From positions 1 through 6,772 of the forward strand of contig JAHEMX010000206.1 of NCBI GenBank assembly GCA_024643445.1: 6,772 nt of DNA. Direction: 5' to 3'. This DNA is from Desulfobulbaceae bacterium (GTDB taxonomy: Bacteria; Desulfobacterota; Desulfobulbia; Desulfobulbales; Desulfocapsaceae). The notes beneath the pieces were generated by a model, which saw nothing but the letters and a program-made list of their open reading frames with translations, was not told the DNA's origin and ran no database searches. A program made the position numbers and the translations under genes. Position 1 is the stretch's first letter; each line of letters begins with the position of its first letter. Positions 1-6,531 of the stretch are shown here, one piece after another.

Positions 1-1095
1 ACCAATCCGGTTATCAAGGAAAAGCCCAAGGATATTTTCGCCAACATCGCCATCTTTCAACCCAAGGTAACGGGTAAGGATGTCGTCGTCTTCACGCGCC
101 AGCTCGCCACGATGATCGACGCCGGTCTCCCGCTCGTTCAGTGCCTGGAAATTCTCAGCAAACAGCAGGAAAATCCAACCTTCAAACGGGCACTCCTAAA
201 CATTCAGCAGGACGTCGAGGCAGGAACAACGTTTGCCGACTCAATGCGTAAACATCCGAAGATTTTTGACAATCTCTACAGCAACATGATCGAGGCCGGC
301 GAAACGGGAGGTATTCTCGATACCATTCTCGGTCGACTGGCGCTGTTTATGGAAAAGGCCATGGCCTTGAAGAAGAAAGTAAAAGGGGCGATGACCTACC
401 CGACCATCTGTCTGGCGATTTCAATTCTCATCCTCGTCGTCATCCTGGTCTTCGTCATCCCTGTTTTCGAGGAAATGTTTGCCTCGATGGATTCGGCGCT
501 GCCGTTGCCTACACAGATGGTCGTCTTCGCCAGCAACATGTTCAAGGAAAACCTGATCTGGATCATCCTGCCGATCGTGTTCCTCATCTGGCTGTATAAG
601 AAAATATACAATACCGAAAAAGGCAGATTGCGGATGGACCAGATCTTTCTCCAGCTGCCTGTTGTCGGTGTGCTCATCAGGAAAGTCGCTGTGGCCAAAT
701 TCACCCGGACGCTGAGCACCATGCTGCAGAGCGGGGTCCCGATCCTTGAGGCCCTCACGGTTGTTGCAAGAACGGCCGGCAACAAAGTCATAGAGCGCGC
801 GGTATTCAGGGTCTCGGACTCAATTGCCGAGGGTCGTCCCATTGCCGAGCCGCTCGAGGAAAGCGGGGTTTTCCCGAACATGGTTGTGCAGATGATCAAT
901 GTTGGAGAATCTGTCGGCGCACTGGATACCATGCTTGAAAAGGTTGCGGATTTTTACGATGAAGAGGTGGACCAGGCCGTTTCCAACCTGACCTCGATGA
1001 TTGAACCGTTTATGATGGTCTTTCTTGGAGGCATGATCGGTATGCTCGTCGTTTCAATGTATCTGCCTATTTTCCAGATGGCCGGAAATGTCTAG
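1..1095 (+). CDS. pilC: Type IV pilus inner-membrane platform protein PilC (5' partial)
   Basis: PilC is the polytopic inner-membrane platform of the type IV pilus machine; it couples the cytoplasmic PilB/PilT ATPases to pilin assembly and retraction. The frame is open from base 1, so the gene enters from the left and the ATG at 112 is internal. 364 residues are visible, against about 400 for the family, so roughly 40 N-terminal residues are missing. Two GspF/T2SF repeats are clear: the first opens with FTRQLATM (visible residues 31-38) and carries EAGETGG (98-104); the second opens with FTRTLSTM (234-241) and carries NVGESVG (300-306) followed by the IEP signature (334-336). Hydrophobic segments lie at about 135-155, 184-200 and 337-359, the usual three membrane spans. 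GspF of a type II secretion system is the alternative, but the FTRQLATM(I/L)DAGLPLVQ style is typical of PilC. The gene is followed by ihfA rather than another pilus gene, so it probably ends its operon. Confidence 0.93.
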   Translation, partial: TNPVIKEKPKDIFANIAIFQPKVTGKDVVVFTRQLATMIDAGLPLVQCLEILSKQQENPTFKRALLNIQQDVEAGTTFADSMRKHPKIFDNLYSNMIEAGETGGILDTILGRLALFMEKAMALKKKVKGAMTYPTICLAISILILVVILVFVIPVFEEMFASMDSALPLPTQMVVFASNMFKENLIWIILPIVFLIWLYKKIYNTEKGRLRMDQIFLQLPVVGVLIRKVAVAKFTRTLSTMLQSGVPILEALTVVARTAGNKVIERAVFRVSDSIAEGRPIAEPLEESGVFPNMVVQMINVGESVGALDTMLEKVADFYDEEVDQAVSNLTSMIEPFMMVFLGGMIGMLVVSMYLPIFQMAGNV

Positions 1096-1120
1096 ACGAA
1101 AAAGCTGCCATTTTTGTCTA
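1093..1120 (+). terminator. Weak A/T-rich hairpin over the pilC stop codon
   Basis: TAGAC (1093-1097) pairs with GTCTA (1116-1120) and AAAAA (1099-1103) with TTTTT (1111-1115), with one bulged G at 1098 and a 7-nt loop. The stem includes the pilC TAG. It is A/T-rich and no clean T-tract follows (the next bases are A-rich), so it is at best a poor intrinsic terminator. It may only protect the 3' end. Confidence 0.3.
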
Positions 1121-1145
1121 ATTAAAAAATAATATCTTGATACTA

Positions 1146-1173
1146 TTGACTTTATTTAGAAGAAGTATATCAT
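1146..1173 (+). promoter_or_regulatory. Putative sigma-70 promoter of ihfA
   Basis: A -35-like TTGACT (1146-1151) and a -10-like TATCAT (1168-1173) are separated by 16 bp in an A/T-rich gap between pilC and ihfA. Each hexamer differs from consensus at one position. Initiation about 7 bp downstream would give a leader of roughly 40 nt before the ihfA ATG at 1220. No operator was recognised. Confidence 0.6.
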
Positions 1174-1219
1174 TAGGCAAAGGTGGTACAAAAAGGGGTT
1201 TCTACTTCAGGAGGAGCGT

Positions 1220-1504
1220 ATGACACTGACAAAAGCAGACCTTGTCCAACAGGTATACAAAAATCACGAAGGATTGACCAAAGCCCAGGCTACCGCATCG
1301 GTAGAAGCGTTTCTTCGTCTGTCAAAAGATTCACTCATAGATGGTTCGGACCTGCTGCTCAGCGGATTTGGAAAATTCAATGTCAAAGACAAGAATTCAC
1401 GCCGCGGGCGCAATCCTCAAACAGGCCAGGAACTGACCCTTGATGCACGACGGGTGGTGACCTTCAAGCCTTCCGGTATTCTGAGGGAAAAAATCAACAA
1501 GTAG
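1220..1504 (+). CDS. ihfA: IHF-alpha/HU-family DNA-bending protein
   Basis: A small histone-like nucleoid protein that bends DNA as a dimer and assists transcription, recombination and replication. It is 94 aa, the family's normal size. The family signature GFGKFNVKDKNSRRGRNP is at residues 49-66, giving the beta-arm with the DNA-intercalating proline at R64-N65-P66. It is followed by ARRVVTFKPS (77-86), which resembles IHF alpha (ARRVVTFRPG) more than HU. IHF-alpha is therefore the preferred call; a generic HU-family protein is the alternative, and no beta subunit is visible. The start is well supported: AGGAGG at 1209-1214 lies 5 nt before the ATG, whereas the overlapping longer frame beginning at 1183 has no family similarity. 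The gene has its own promoter and a strong terminator, so it is probably mostly monocistronic. Confidence 0.9.
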   Translation: MTLTKADLVQQVYKNHEGLTKAQATASVEAFLRLSKDSLIDGSDLLLSGFGKFNVKDKNSRRGRNPQTGQELTLDARRVVTFKPSGILREKINK

Positions 1505-1555
1505 TTCACCTCTCTATTACCTCATAGACTCGAGCGGCACTTCTCCTGTCAGAAT

Positions 1556-1600
1556 AAAGCTGTCTTTTGCTGATGATTGCAAGAGACAGCTTTTTCGTTT
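1556..1600 (+). terminator. Strong intrinsic terminator after ihfA
   Basis: The left arm (1557-1570, beginning AAGCTGTC) and right arm (1579-1592, ending GACAGCTT) form a 14-bp stem with one G-U wobble and an 8-nt loop, followed by TTTTT (1591-1595) and CGTTT. This is a classical rho-independent terminator, about 50 nt past the ihfA stop. It ends only 6-14 nt before the ATG of the following ParB-like gene, so it may also act as an attenuator on that gene. Confidence 0.88.
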
Positions 1601-1606
1601 AACGCC

Positions 1607-2551
1607 ATGGGCTCTCTCAGATTACAGAACATTCCTACAAAAGCGGTCAGTGATGGAGGCAGGTGGAGCCTGCACCAGGATCTGGACCGCGATCCCGGAG
1701 GGGACTTTGTCGAATCGGTCAAACGATTCGGTATCATCCGTCCTGTTCTGGTACAGGAGGGAAATGACGGGTATGAAGTAGTCTGCGGTATTAAGCGCCT
1801 GAGGGCAGCAAGGGAAATTCTTGATCAGCCTGCCATCGATTGTCTGGTAATCAACAACGGGCCTGAAATCTCAGATCTGCTGAGGCTGATAATCGAAGAC
1901 CAGAAGCTGTCCAGCCCGTTGTCCCCGATTGAAAAGGCACGATGCTGCCTGCTCTGCAGGCAGCTGCTGGATGCGAAGAGCTGTCATCGCCTCTTGTCTT
2001 CCGCACTGGCGGGCAATCAGGGGAATCCTGACCGGCTTATCCCCCTGCTCGGCCTTGAACAGCCGATCCGCAGCGATATTCACCGTGGCGCCATTTCCGA
2101 GCAGACAGCTCGCGAACTCTTATCTCTCAAAGCACCGGATCGTCTGGTACTCCATCGGCTCTTCCGGAAATTATCACCGAATCATAACAAGCAGCGGCGG
2201 ATTATCGAGATGAGCCATATTATCGCCGCCCAGAAGGAGTTCAGCTTTGTCGAACTCTTTTCGACCTCTTACCCTGAATATATCGATGACAGGCCTGCCG
2301 ACAATCCTCCCCAGATGATCCATAATCTCCTGCAGGATCTTGGCAGACGCAGCGCACCCATGAGCACTGAAGCAGAGAAACGTTTCAGCGAGCGGATCGC
2401 CGCTCTGGACCTTCCCCCGTACTGTTCAGTTTCACACAGCAAGGGGTTTGAGCAGGATAACGTAACCCTTAACGTCCATTTCAGCACTTTTGAGGCATTT
2501 GACCTGAAGTGGCAGGAAATAAAAAGATACTTCAGCGACGACAAGGCCTGA
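1607..2551 (+). CDS. ParB/Spo0J-family protein, role unknown
   Basis: A 314-aa protein (from the ATG at 1607) with the layout of the ParB family. Residues about 4-85 form a ParB-like N-domain (FVESVKRFGIIRPVLV at 34-49, then YEVVCGIKRLRAARE at 56-70). Residues about 94-111 match the ENxxR...LSPIEKA region, and about 140-175 match the helix-turn-helix and the GxISxxHAxxLL element (here GAISEQTARELLSL, 161-174). The C-terminal third is not recognisable. The two motifs that bind CTP in canonical ParB are altered: GERR reads GIKR (61-64) and ENxxR reads EDQKL. There is no parA beside it, so it is probably not the chromosomal partition ParB; a specialised DNA-binding or regulatory paralogue is an inference. 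The start is uncertain: a TTG at 1577 would add 10 residues but lies in the ihfA terminator loop, and neither start has a Shine-Dalgarno sequence. Starting later would cut the N-domain. Confidence 0.75.
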   Translation: MGSLRLQNIPTKAVSDGGRWSLHQDLDRDPGGDFVESVKRFGIIRPVLVQEGNDGYEVVCGIKRLRAAREILDQPAIDCLVINNGPEISDLLRLIIEDQKLSSPLSPIEKARCCLLCRQLLDAKSCHRLLSSALAGNQGNPDRLIPLLGLEQPIRSDIHRGAISEQTARELLSLKAPDRLVLHRLFRKLSPNHNKQRRIIEMSHIIAAQKEFSFVELFSTSYPEYIDDRPADNPPQMIHNLLQDLGRRSAPMSTEAEKRFSERIAALDLPPYCSVSHSKGFEQDNVTLNVHFSTFEAFDLKWQEIKRYFSDDKA

Positions 2552-2568
2552 GCAGTAGAGGGCTCAGG
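2547..2568. other. Hairpin containing both stop codons of the convergent gene pair
   Basis: CCTGAGC (2547-2553) and GCTCAGG (2562-2568) form a perfect 7-bp stem with an 8-nt loop. The TGA of the ParB-like gene (2549-2551) lies in one arm and the ribD stop (2564-2566) in the other. Neither strand has a T-tract afterwards, so it is not a textbook terminator. It may serve as a shared 3'-end structure for both transcripts. Confidence 0.45.
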
Positions 2569-3691
2569 GATATACCACATCGCCGGTAATCAGCAGATCA
2601 TCGCCGCACTTTCTCGTTTTCACACCGTCAAGCCGGACCGCCTGCTCTCTGCCGCCTTCTGTCCGGTAGCCCTGGATCAGGGGAAGACCTCCGTCCCCGG
2701 CAAAGATGGGTGCATAAAAGAGATGGGCCCGATCCACCAGCCGCGCATTGAGAAAGGCGCCATGGATCGTGGCTCCCCCTTCAACCAGCAGAGAGCTTAT
2801 TTCATGACGGCCAAGGACACTCAAAACCTCGTGCAGGTTCACCCGTCCATCAGCTCCGGCCTCAGTCGTATGCACGATAACACCAGAGGTCCTGAGCCGC
2901 TCCATCTTCACGGCATCAGCCTTGTTCGAACAGAAGACCCAGGTAGGCGCAGCGGAATGCTGGGTGAATAGTTTCACGTTCTCTCGTATCCTCAGTGTGG
3001 TGTCGAGGATAATCCGCACCGGATCCTGTCCTTTTTTCTTTTCAAGCCGTGTTGTCAGGGCAGGGTCATCGATTTCAACCGTTGAGGCGCCGACCAGGAT
3101 ACCATCCATTCTATCGCGCAGGCGGTGCACTTCCCTTGCTGCGTCGGAACCTGTTATACTGCCGCCATACCTTTCCCGGTAGCTTATCCTGCCGTCAAGG
3201 CTGAGTCCTGCCTTCATTATCACCAGCGGCAGTGAGGTGGTGGTGTACTTGATAAAGGCACGGTTCAAATCGCGACATTTCTGTTCAAGCAGACCGGAGA
3301 CAATCTCGATCCCCCTGCCCCGCAGATAATCGGCACCGCCACCGGCAACCAGCGGGTTGGGATCGAGCATGCCGATAATAACTTTTTTTATGCCGGCGGC
3401 GGCGACCGCATGACTGCAGGGTCCCGTGCGGCCGGTATGGTTGCACGGTTCCAGCGTCACATACATGACACCGCCGCTGGCCCGGTAGCCGGCCTGGCGC
3501 AAGGCAAGAACTTCAGCATGCTCCTCTCCTGCCTTCCGGTGGTATCCGCGGCCAACAATGGCGTTGTCATTGACAATGACGGCACCGACGCACGGATTCG
3601 GGGAGGTGCGGCCGCGCCCTCTGGCTGCAAGGTGCAGGGCCTCGAGCATATAGTGTATGTCTGTTTTACTCAGCAAGCCTCTCTCTGCCAT
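2564..3691 (-). CDS. ribD: Bifunctional riboflavin biosynthesis deaminase/reductase RibD
   Basis: RibD performs two successive steps of riboflavin synthesis: zinc-dependent deamination of the diaminopyrimidine made from GTP, then NADPH-dependent reduction of its ribose side chain. It is 375 aa, a normal length. The deaminase domain (about 12-150) has the zinc site HAE (58-60), EPC (81-83) and GPC (90-92), plus the family's TSPNPCVGAVIV (29-40). The reductase domain (about 155-370) shows MKAGLSLDGRIS (159-170), ITGSDAAREVHRLR (179-192), DGILVGASTVEIDDP (196-210) and LLVEGGATIHGAF (301-313). The ATG at 3691 lies 9 bp after nrdR with only a weak AGGG-like site; a TTG at codon 6 is a possible alternative, but either start keeps both domains. 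It is cotranscribed with nrdR and is the last gene of the unit. The usual ribE, ribBA and ribH do not follow; the next gene is convergent. Confidence 0.96.
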   Translation of the reverse strand: MAERGLLSKTDIHYMLEALHLAARGRGRTSPNPCVGAVIVNDNAIVGRGYHRKAGEEHAEVLALRQAGYRASGGVMYVTLEPCNHTGRTGPCSHAVAAAGIKKVIIGMLDPNPLVAGGGADYLRGRGIEIVSGLLEQKCRDLNRAFIKYTTTSLPLVIMKAGLSLDGRISYRERYGGSITGSDAAREVHRLRDRMDGILVGASTVEIDDPALTTRLEKKKGQDPVRIILDTTLRIRENVKLFTQHSAAPTWVFCSNKADAVKMERLRTSGVIVHTTEAGADGRVNLHEVLSVLGRHEISSLLVEGGATIHGAFLNARLVDRAHLFYAPIFAGDGGLPLIQGYRTEGGREQAVRLDGVKTRKCGDDLLITGDVVYP

Positions 3692-3700
3692 GACCCTGCT

Positions 3701-4165
3701 CTATTCTTTTTCCCGTGCTTCAAGCAGCATCTTCAACTCGTCCATGAATTCAGTGACGTCCTTGAACTGCCGATATACCGAAGCAAACCTGACATAGGCG
3801 ACCTCATCCAGATCAGACAGGTTCTCCATAACCCACTCCCCGATGACAGCAGATGGTACTTCCTTGGAACCGACATCCTGCAATTTACGTTCGATCTCGT
3901 CCACAAACAGGTCAATGGCATCACGGCTTATGGGTCTTTTTTCACAGGCCTTCTCGAGACCGACAACGATTTTCTGCCTGTCCCAGGGCTCGCGTCTGCC
4001 GTCTTTCTTCACCAGCACCGGCATCATCAGCTCCAGCCTTTCATAGGTAGTGAAGCGCTGGTCGCAGGCCAGGCAGGAACGTCGTCTCCTGGTTATGGTG
4101 CAGTCCTTGTTCAAACGGGAATCAATTACCTTGTTGTCCAGGGACTCGCAATATGGACATTTCAT
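3701..4165 (-). CDS. nrdR: Transcriptional repressor NrdR
   Basis: NrdR senses ATP/dATP through an ATP-cone and represses ribonucleotide reductase genes by binding paired NrdR boxes. It is 154 aa, the family's length. The N-terminal zinc ribbon is complete: CPYC (3-6) and CLAC (31-34), with VIDSR (13-17) and the basic RRRR run (26-29) between them. The ATP-cone spans about 49-139, starting VLVKKDGRREPWDRQKI and ending near EVAYVRFASVYRQFKD. The start is strongly supported by GGAGG (4171-4175 on the - strand) 5 nt before the ATG. Ribonucleotide reductase genes are not in this window, so its targets lie elsewhere. The pairing nrdR-ribD is common in bacteria. No NrdR-box pair was seen in its own upstream region, so autoregulation has no visible support. 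Confidence 0.97.
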   Translation of the reverse strand: MKCPYCESLDNKVIDSRLNKDCTITRRRRSCLACDQRFTTYERLELMMPVLVKKDGRREPWDRQKIVVGLEKACEKRPISRDAIDLFVDEIERKLQDVGSKEVPSAVIGEWVMENLSDLDEVAYVRFASVYRQFKDVTEFMDELKMLLEAREKE

Positions 4166-4270
4166 CTCTCCCTCCTCAACTGAATACTGAGCTCAATTAT
4201 GATACCGACTCAGCATAGCATATTTGGTTGAAAGTATCCCTCAGTTACCGCTGTGCTCCGCAGCATTTGC

Positions 4271-4295
4271 AGATCATCCCCCGGGCAGATGATCT
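4271..4295. repeat. 8-bp inverted repeat in the nrdR upstream region
   Basis: AGATCATC (4271-4278) and GATGATCT (4288-4295) are perfect inverted arms around a 9-nt C/G-rich spacer containing CCCGGG. The repeat lies about 105 bp upstream of nrdR and downstream of the rpiB terminator. It could be an operator or a leader hairpin; no T-tract follows. The remaining stretch between nrdR and the rpiB terminator holds only weak -10-like sequences and no gene. Confidence 0.4.
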
Positions 4296-4344
4296 CGCCT
4301 GAATTAGGTATACTGTCACCGTAATTACTGCACATCGGCAACAC

Positions 4345-4380
4345 AAAAAAAGCCGATGCTACCTGAGGGTATCATCGGCT
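4345..4380 (-). terminator. Intrinsic terminator of the fab-rpiB unit
   Basis: On the - strand AGCCGATG (4380-4373) pairs with CATCGGCT (4358-4351). After one mismatch TACC pairs with GGTA, closing a 4-nt loop, and a run of seven T's follows (4351-4345). It lies 27 nt past the rpiB stop and separates the fatty-acid/rpiB unit from nrdR-ribD. The + strand copy lacks a T-tract, so it works in one direction only. Confidence 0.93.
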
Positions 4381-4407
4381 TAGATCAACGATAAGCAAAG
4401 GGGTGTT

Positions 4408-4836
4408 TCAATCGCTGAATTTTCCTATGCGATTTTTGTGTCTGCCCCCGCTGAACGGAGTAGTCAGCCAGACGTGAACAATATCTTCGGCCACGGAGAC
4501 ACCGAGAACACGACCGCCGAGGCAGAGAATATTGGCATTATTGTGCTCGCGGCTCATGCGTGCGGTAAAATGATCGTGGCAGAGCGCCGCCCTGATTTTT
4601 TTAAATTTGTTTGCCGCCATCGACATCCCGATACCGGTGCCGCAGATAAGAATGCCAGCGTCCGTTTTCCCCTCGATCACCGACGCGCAAACAGCTTCGG
4701 CAAAATCAGGATAATCGACCGAGGCGGTGGAATGACAGCCAAAGTCGGAAAATACGTGTCCATCGGCAGAAAATTTTTCTATGATACGCTGTTTGAGCTC
4801 AAAGCCGCCGTGGTCTGAGCCGATTGCCACAATCAT
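4408..4836 (-). CDS. rpiB: Ribose-5-phosphate isomerase B
   Basis: RpiB interconverts ribose-5-phosphate and ribulose-5-phosphate in the pentose phosphate pathway. The 142-aa product has the LacAB/RpiB fold motifs: GSDHGGFELK (6-15, with D8 and H9), VDYPDFA (40-46), GILICGTGIGMSMAANK (61-77, catalytic C65 and T67), SREHNNANILCLGGR (95-109, with H98) and the C-terminal GGRHKNR. Residue numbers sit one below those of E. coli RpiB. The ATG at 4836 is chosen because AGGAG (4843-4847) lies 6 nt upstream and the protein then begins at the family's normal point. A TTG at 4857 would add 7 residues and overlap the fabF stop, and is less likely. It follows fabF by 17 bp and is the last gene before the terminator. 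Allose-6-phosphate isomerase activity, known in some members, cannot be excluded. Confidence 0.95.
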   Translation of the reverse strand: MIVAIGSDHGGFELKQRIIEKFSADGHVFSDFGCHSTASVDYPDFAEAVCASVIEGKTDAGILICGTGIGMSMAANKFKKIRAALCHDHFTARMSREHNNANILCLGGRVLGVSVAEDIVHVWLTTPFSGGRHKNRIGKFSD

Positions 4837-4853
4837 CTCAGTCTCCTGCCAAC

Positions 4854-6098
4854 TCAACCGTCAAAACGCTTCATCGCCACGACACCGTTCGTTCCGCCAA
4901 ACCCGAAAGAATTGGATAACCCTATCCTGATTTTCATTTCGCGTGCCGTATTCGGCACATAATCGAGATCGCACTCGGGGCTCGGTGTGTAGTGGTTGAT
5001 GGTCGGCGGAGCAATCTGGTCCCTGATGCTCAGGGCGAGGAACACCGCCTCGATGCCACCGGCGGCTCCAAGCGCGTGGCCGGTCATCGATTTTGTCGAA
5101 CTGACCGCCAGACGGTAGGCATCATCACCAAACACTGTTTTGATCGCCAGCGTCTCACAGCGGTCGTTCAGCGGGGTCGAGGTACCATGCGCATTAATAT
5201 AATCCACATCACCCGGCAGGATACCACCATCTTCCATGGCCAGGCGCATACAGCGTACGGCACCCTCACCATCCTCGGGCGGTGCCGCGATATGATAGGC
5301 GTCACTGCTCGCACCATAGCCGATGATCTCGGCGATAATCTCGGCTCCACGAGCCCGGGCATGTTCATACTCCTCCAGTATCAGGATGCCGGAACCCTCA
5401 GACATCACGAATCCATCGCGATCCTTATCAAACGGACGCGAGGCCTCGGCCGGATTGTCGTTTCGTTTGGAGAGCGCCTTCATGGCAGCAAAACCGTTGA
5501 GACCAAGCGGACAGATAACCGCTTCCGTCCCCCCGGCTATCATCACATCACTCGTGCCATACATGATGTGCCGGTATGCCTCGCCGACCGCATGCGTCCC
5601 GGCAGCACAGGCCGTGGTCAGGGTGAGGTTGGGCCCTTTCGAGCCGATATCCATGGAAATATGTCCGGAAGGCATGTTCGGGATGGCGGTAGGAATAAAA
5701 AAGGGTGAAATCCGGCCGAACCCCTTTTCCAGAGCTATTTCATGCTGTTCGGTGATGGTGGGCAGTCCACCCATGCCGCAGCCGGTGATAACGCCGACCC
5801 TGCCGCAATTTTTCTCGGAAATCTCGAATCCACTCTCCTTCAGCGCCATTCTGCTCGCCACAACCGCAAACTGGACAAAACGTTTCAGCAGTTTTTCCGC
5901 CTTCTTCTCGAAATAGTCCTCCGTCACAAAATCCTTGACCTCGGCGGCGATCTGTACAGCATATTCGGAGGCGTCAAACAGGGTTATACGATCGGCGCCA
6001 CCGACACCATTGCAGATATTCTTCCAGGCCTTTGCAACACCGGTACCTACAGGGGTTACCAGACCCGTGCCTGTTACCACCACTCTGCGGTTTCCCAT
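4854..6098 (-). CDS. fabF: Beta-ketoacyl-ACP synthase II (FabF)
   Basis: FabF condenses malonyl-ACP with acyl-ACP and so elongates fatty acids in the cytosol. At 414 aa it has the normal length. The thiolase-fold active site is complete: Cys164 in TTACAAGTH, His304 in NAHGTSTPLND, Lys336 in SSTKSMTGHALGA, His341 in the same motif, and the C-terminal SFGFGGTN loop (397-404) with gating Phe400. These match E. coli FabF numbering shifted by one, which favours FabF over FabB. The start is supported by AAGGTG (6104-6109 on the - strand) 5 nt before the ATG and by the N-terminal RRVVVTGTGLVTPVG. It lies 64 bp after acpP and 17 bp before rpiB, in the usual fabG-acpP-fabF order. Confidence 0.97.
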   Translation of the reverse strand: MGNRRVVVTGTGLVTPVGTGVAKAWKNICNGVGGADRITLFDASEYAVQIAAEVKDFVTEDYFEKKAEKLLKRFVQFAVVASRMALKESGFEISEKNCGRVGVITGCGMGGLPTITEQHEIALEKGFGRISPFFIPTAIPNMPSGHISMDIGSKGPNLTLTTACAAGTHAVGEAYRHIMYGTSDVMIAGGTEAVICPLGLNGFAAMKALSKRNDNPAEASRPFDKDRDGFVMSEGSGILILEEYEHARARGAEIIAEIIGYGASSDAYHIAAPPEDGEGAVRCMRLAMEDGGILPGDVDYINAHGTSTPLNDRCETLAIKTVFGDDAYRLAVSSTKSMTGHALGAAGGIEAVFLALSIRDQIAPPTINHYTPSPECDLDYVPNTAREMKIRIGLSNSFGFGGTNGVVAMKRFDG

Positions 6099-6162
6099 TC
6101 AGTCACCTTCCGTGCATATTAAAACGAAAACATTTGGTCAGGTTGTTGAGGCTCTACGCTGA

Positions 6163-6393
6163 TTACTGGAGATTGTTCACATAGTCGACAGCATCCTTGA
6201 CAGTGACAATTTTTTCAGCATCCTCGTCAGGGATTTCAATATCAAATTTTTCTTCCATCGCCATGATCAATTCCACCAGATCAAGGGAATCAGCTCCCAG
6301 GTCATCAACAAATGATGCTCCCGGAACAACCTTGTCTTTTTCAACACTCAACTGCTCGACGATGATTTCAATCATTTCCTGATCTATAGCCAT
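6163..6393 (-). CDS. acpP: Acyl carrier protein
   Basis: The small acidic carrier that holds growing acyl chains on a 4'-phosphopantetheine arm. It is 76 aa. The modified serine is Ser36 in the canonical GADSLDLVEL motif (33-42), followed by the acidic recognition helix and the IPDEDAEKI segment (54-62). AAGGAG at 6402-6407 on the - strand lies 8 nt before the ATG. It sits between fabG and fabF, so it is the primary fatty-acid-synthesis ACP rather than a polyketide or specialised carrier. The 339-bp gap from fabG is long for this operon and leaves room for a separate acpP promoter, which would fit the high expression expected of ACP. No convincing promoter could be picked out by eye. Confidence 0.98.
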   Translation of the reverse strand: MAIDQEMIEIIVEQLSVEKDKVVPGASFVDDLGADSLDLVELIMAMEEKFDIEIPDEDAEKIVTVKDAVDYVNNLQ

Positions 6394-6417
6394 TGTATTT
6401 TCTCCTTAATTTCGCTC

Positions 6418-6430
6418 AGAAAGCATTTCT
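6418..6430. repeat. Short palindrome in front of acpP
   Basis: AGAAA (6418-6422) and TTTCT (6426-6430) flank a 3-nt centre, 10 bp upstream of the acpP ribosome binding site. It could be an operator or a small leader hairpin, but palindromes of this size occur by chance. No known fatty-acid regulator site was recognised in it. Confidence 0.25.
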
Positions 6431-6531
6431 CATGGAGGTACCACCTGCCAGCCGGAAATACGGCATGTTACAGAGTAATACCGAGTGAACCACTTTTTAA
6501 CATATCCTGTTCATTTGCAAACATTAATTTT

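Noticed and set aside
1183..1443. 86-codon frame overlapping ihfA
   Set aside because: It overlaps ihfA in another frame, has no family features and no ribosome binding site, while ihfA has both.
1577..1606. TTG start for the ParB-like gene
   Set aside because: The TTG and the ten added codons lie in the loop and right arm of the ihfA terminator, there is no ribosome binding site, and the ParB-like similarity begins after the ATG at 1607.
3410..4183. 257-codon + strand frame across nrdR and the start of ribD
   Set aside because: It is an antisense shadow of nrdR and ribD, both of which show complete catalytic or metal-binding motifs on the other strand.
4181..4260. -10-like hexamers (such as CATAAT on the - strand) as an nrdR promoter
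   Set aside because: No -35 element at acceptable spacing could be paired with them, so a promoter call is not supported by eye.
4837..4857. TTG start of rpiB overlapping the fabF stop
   Set aside because: The ATG at 4836 has a well-placed AGGAG and gives the family's normal N-terminus; the extra seven residues are not family-like.
4992..5916. Long + strand frames opposite fabF
   Set aside because: They are antisense to a fully intact fabF and show no recognisable domains.
6431..6460. GGTGGTACC on the - strand upstream of acpP, resembling the T-box core AGGGTGGNACC
   Set aside because: It is a short near-palindrome only; no specifier stem, antiterminator or terminator is visible, and acpP is not a plausible T-box target.
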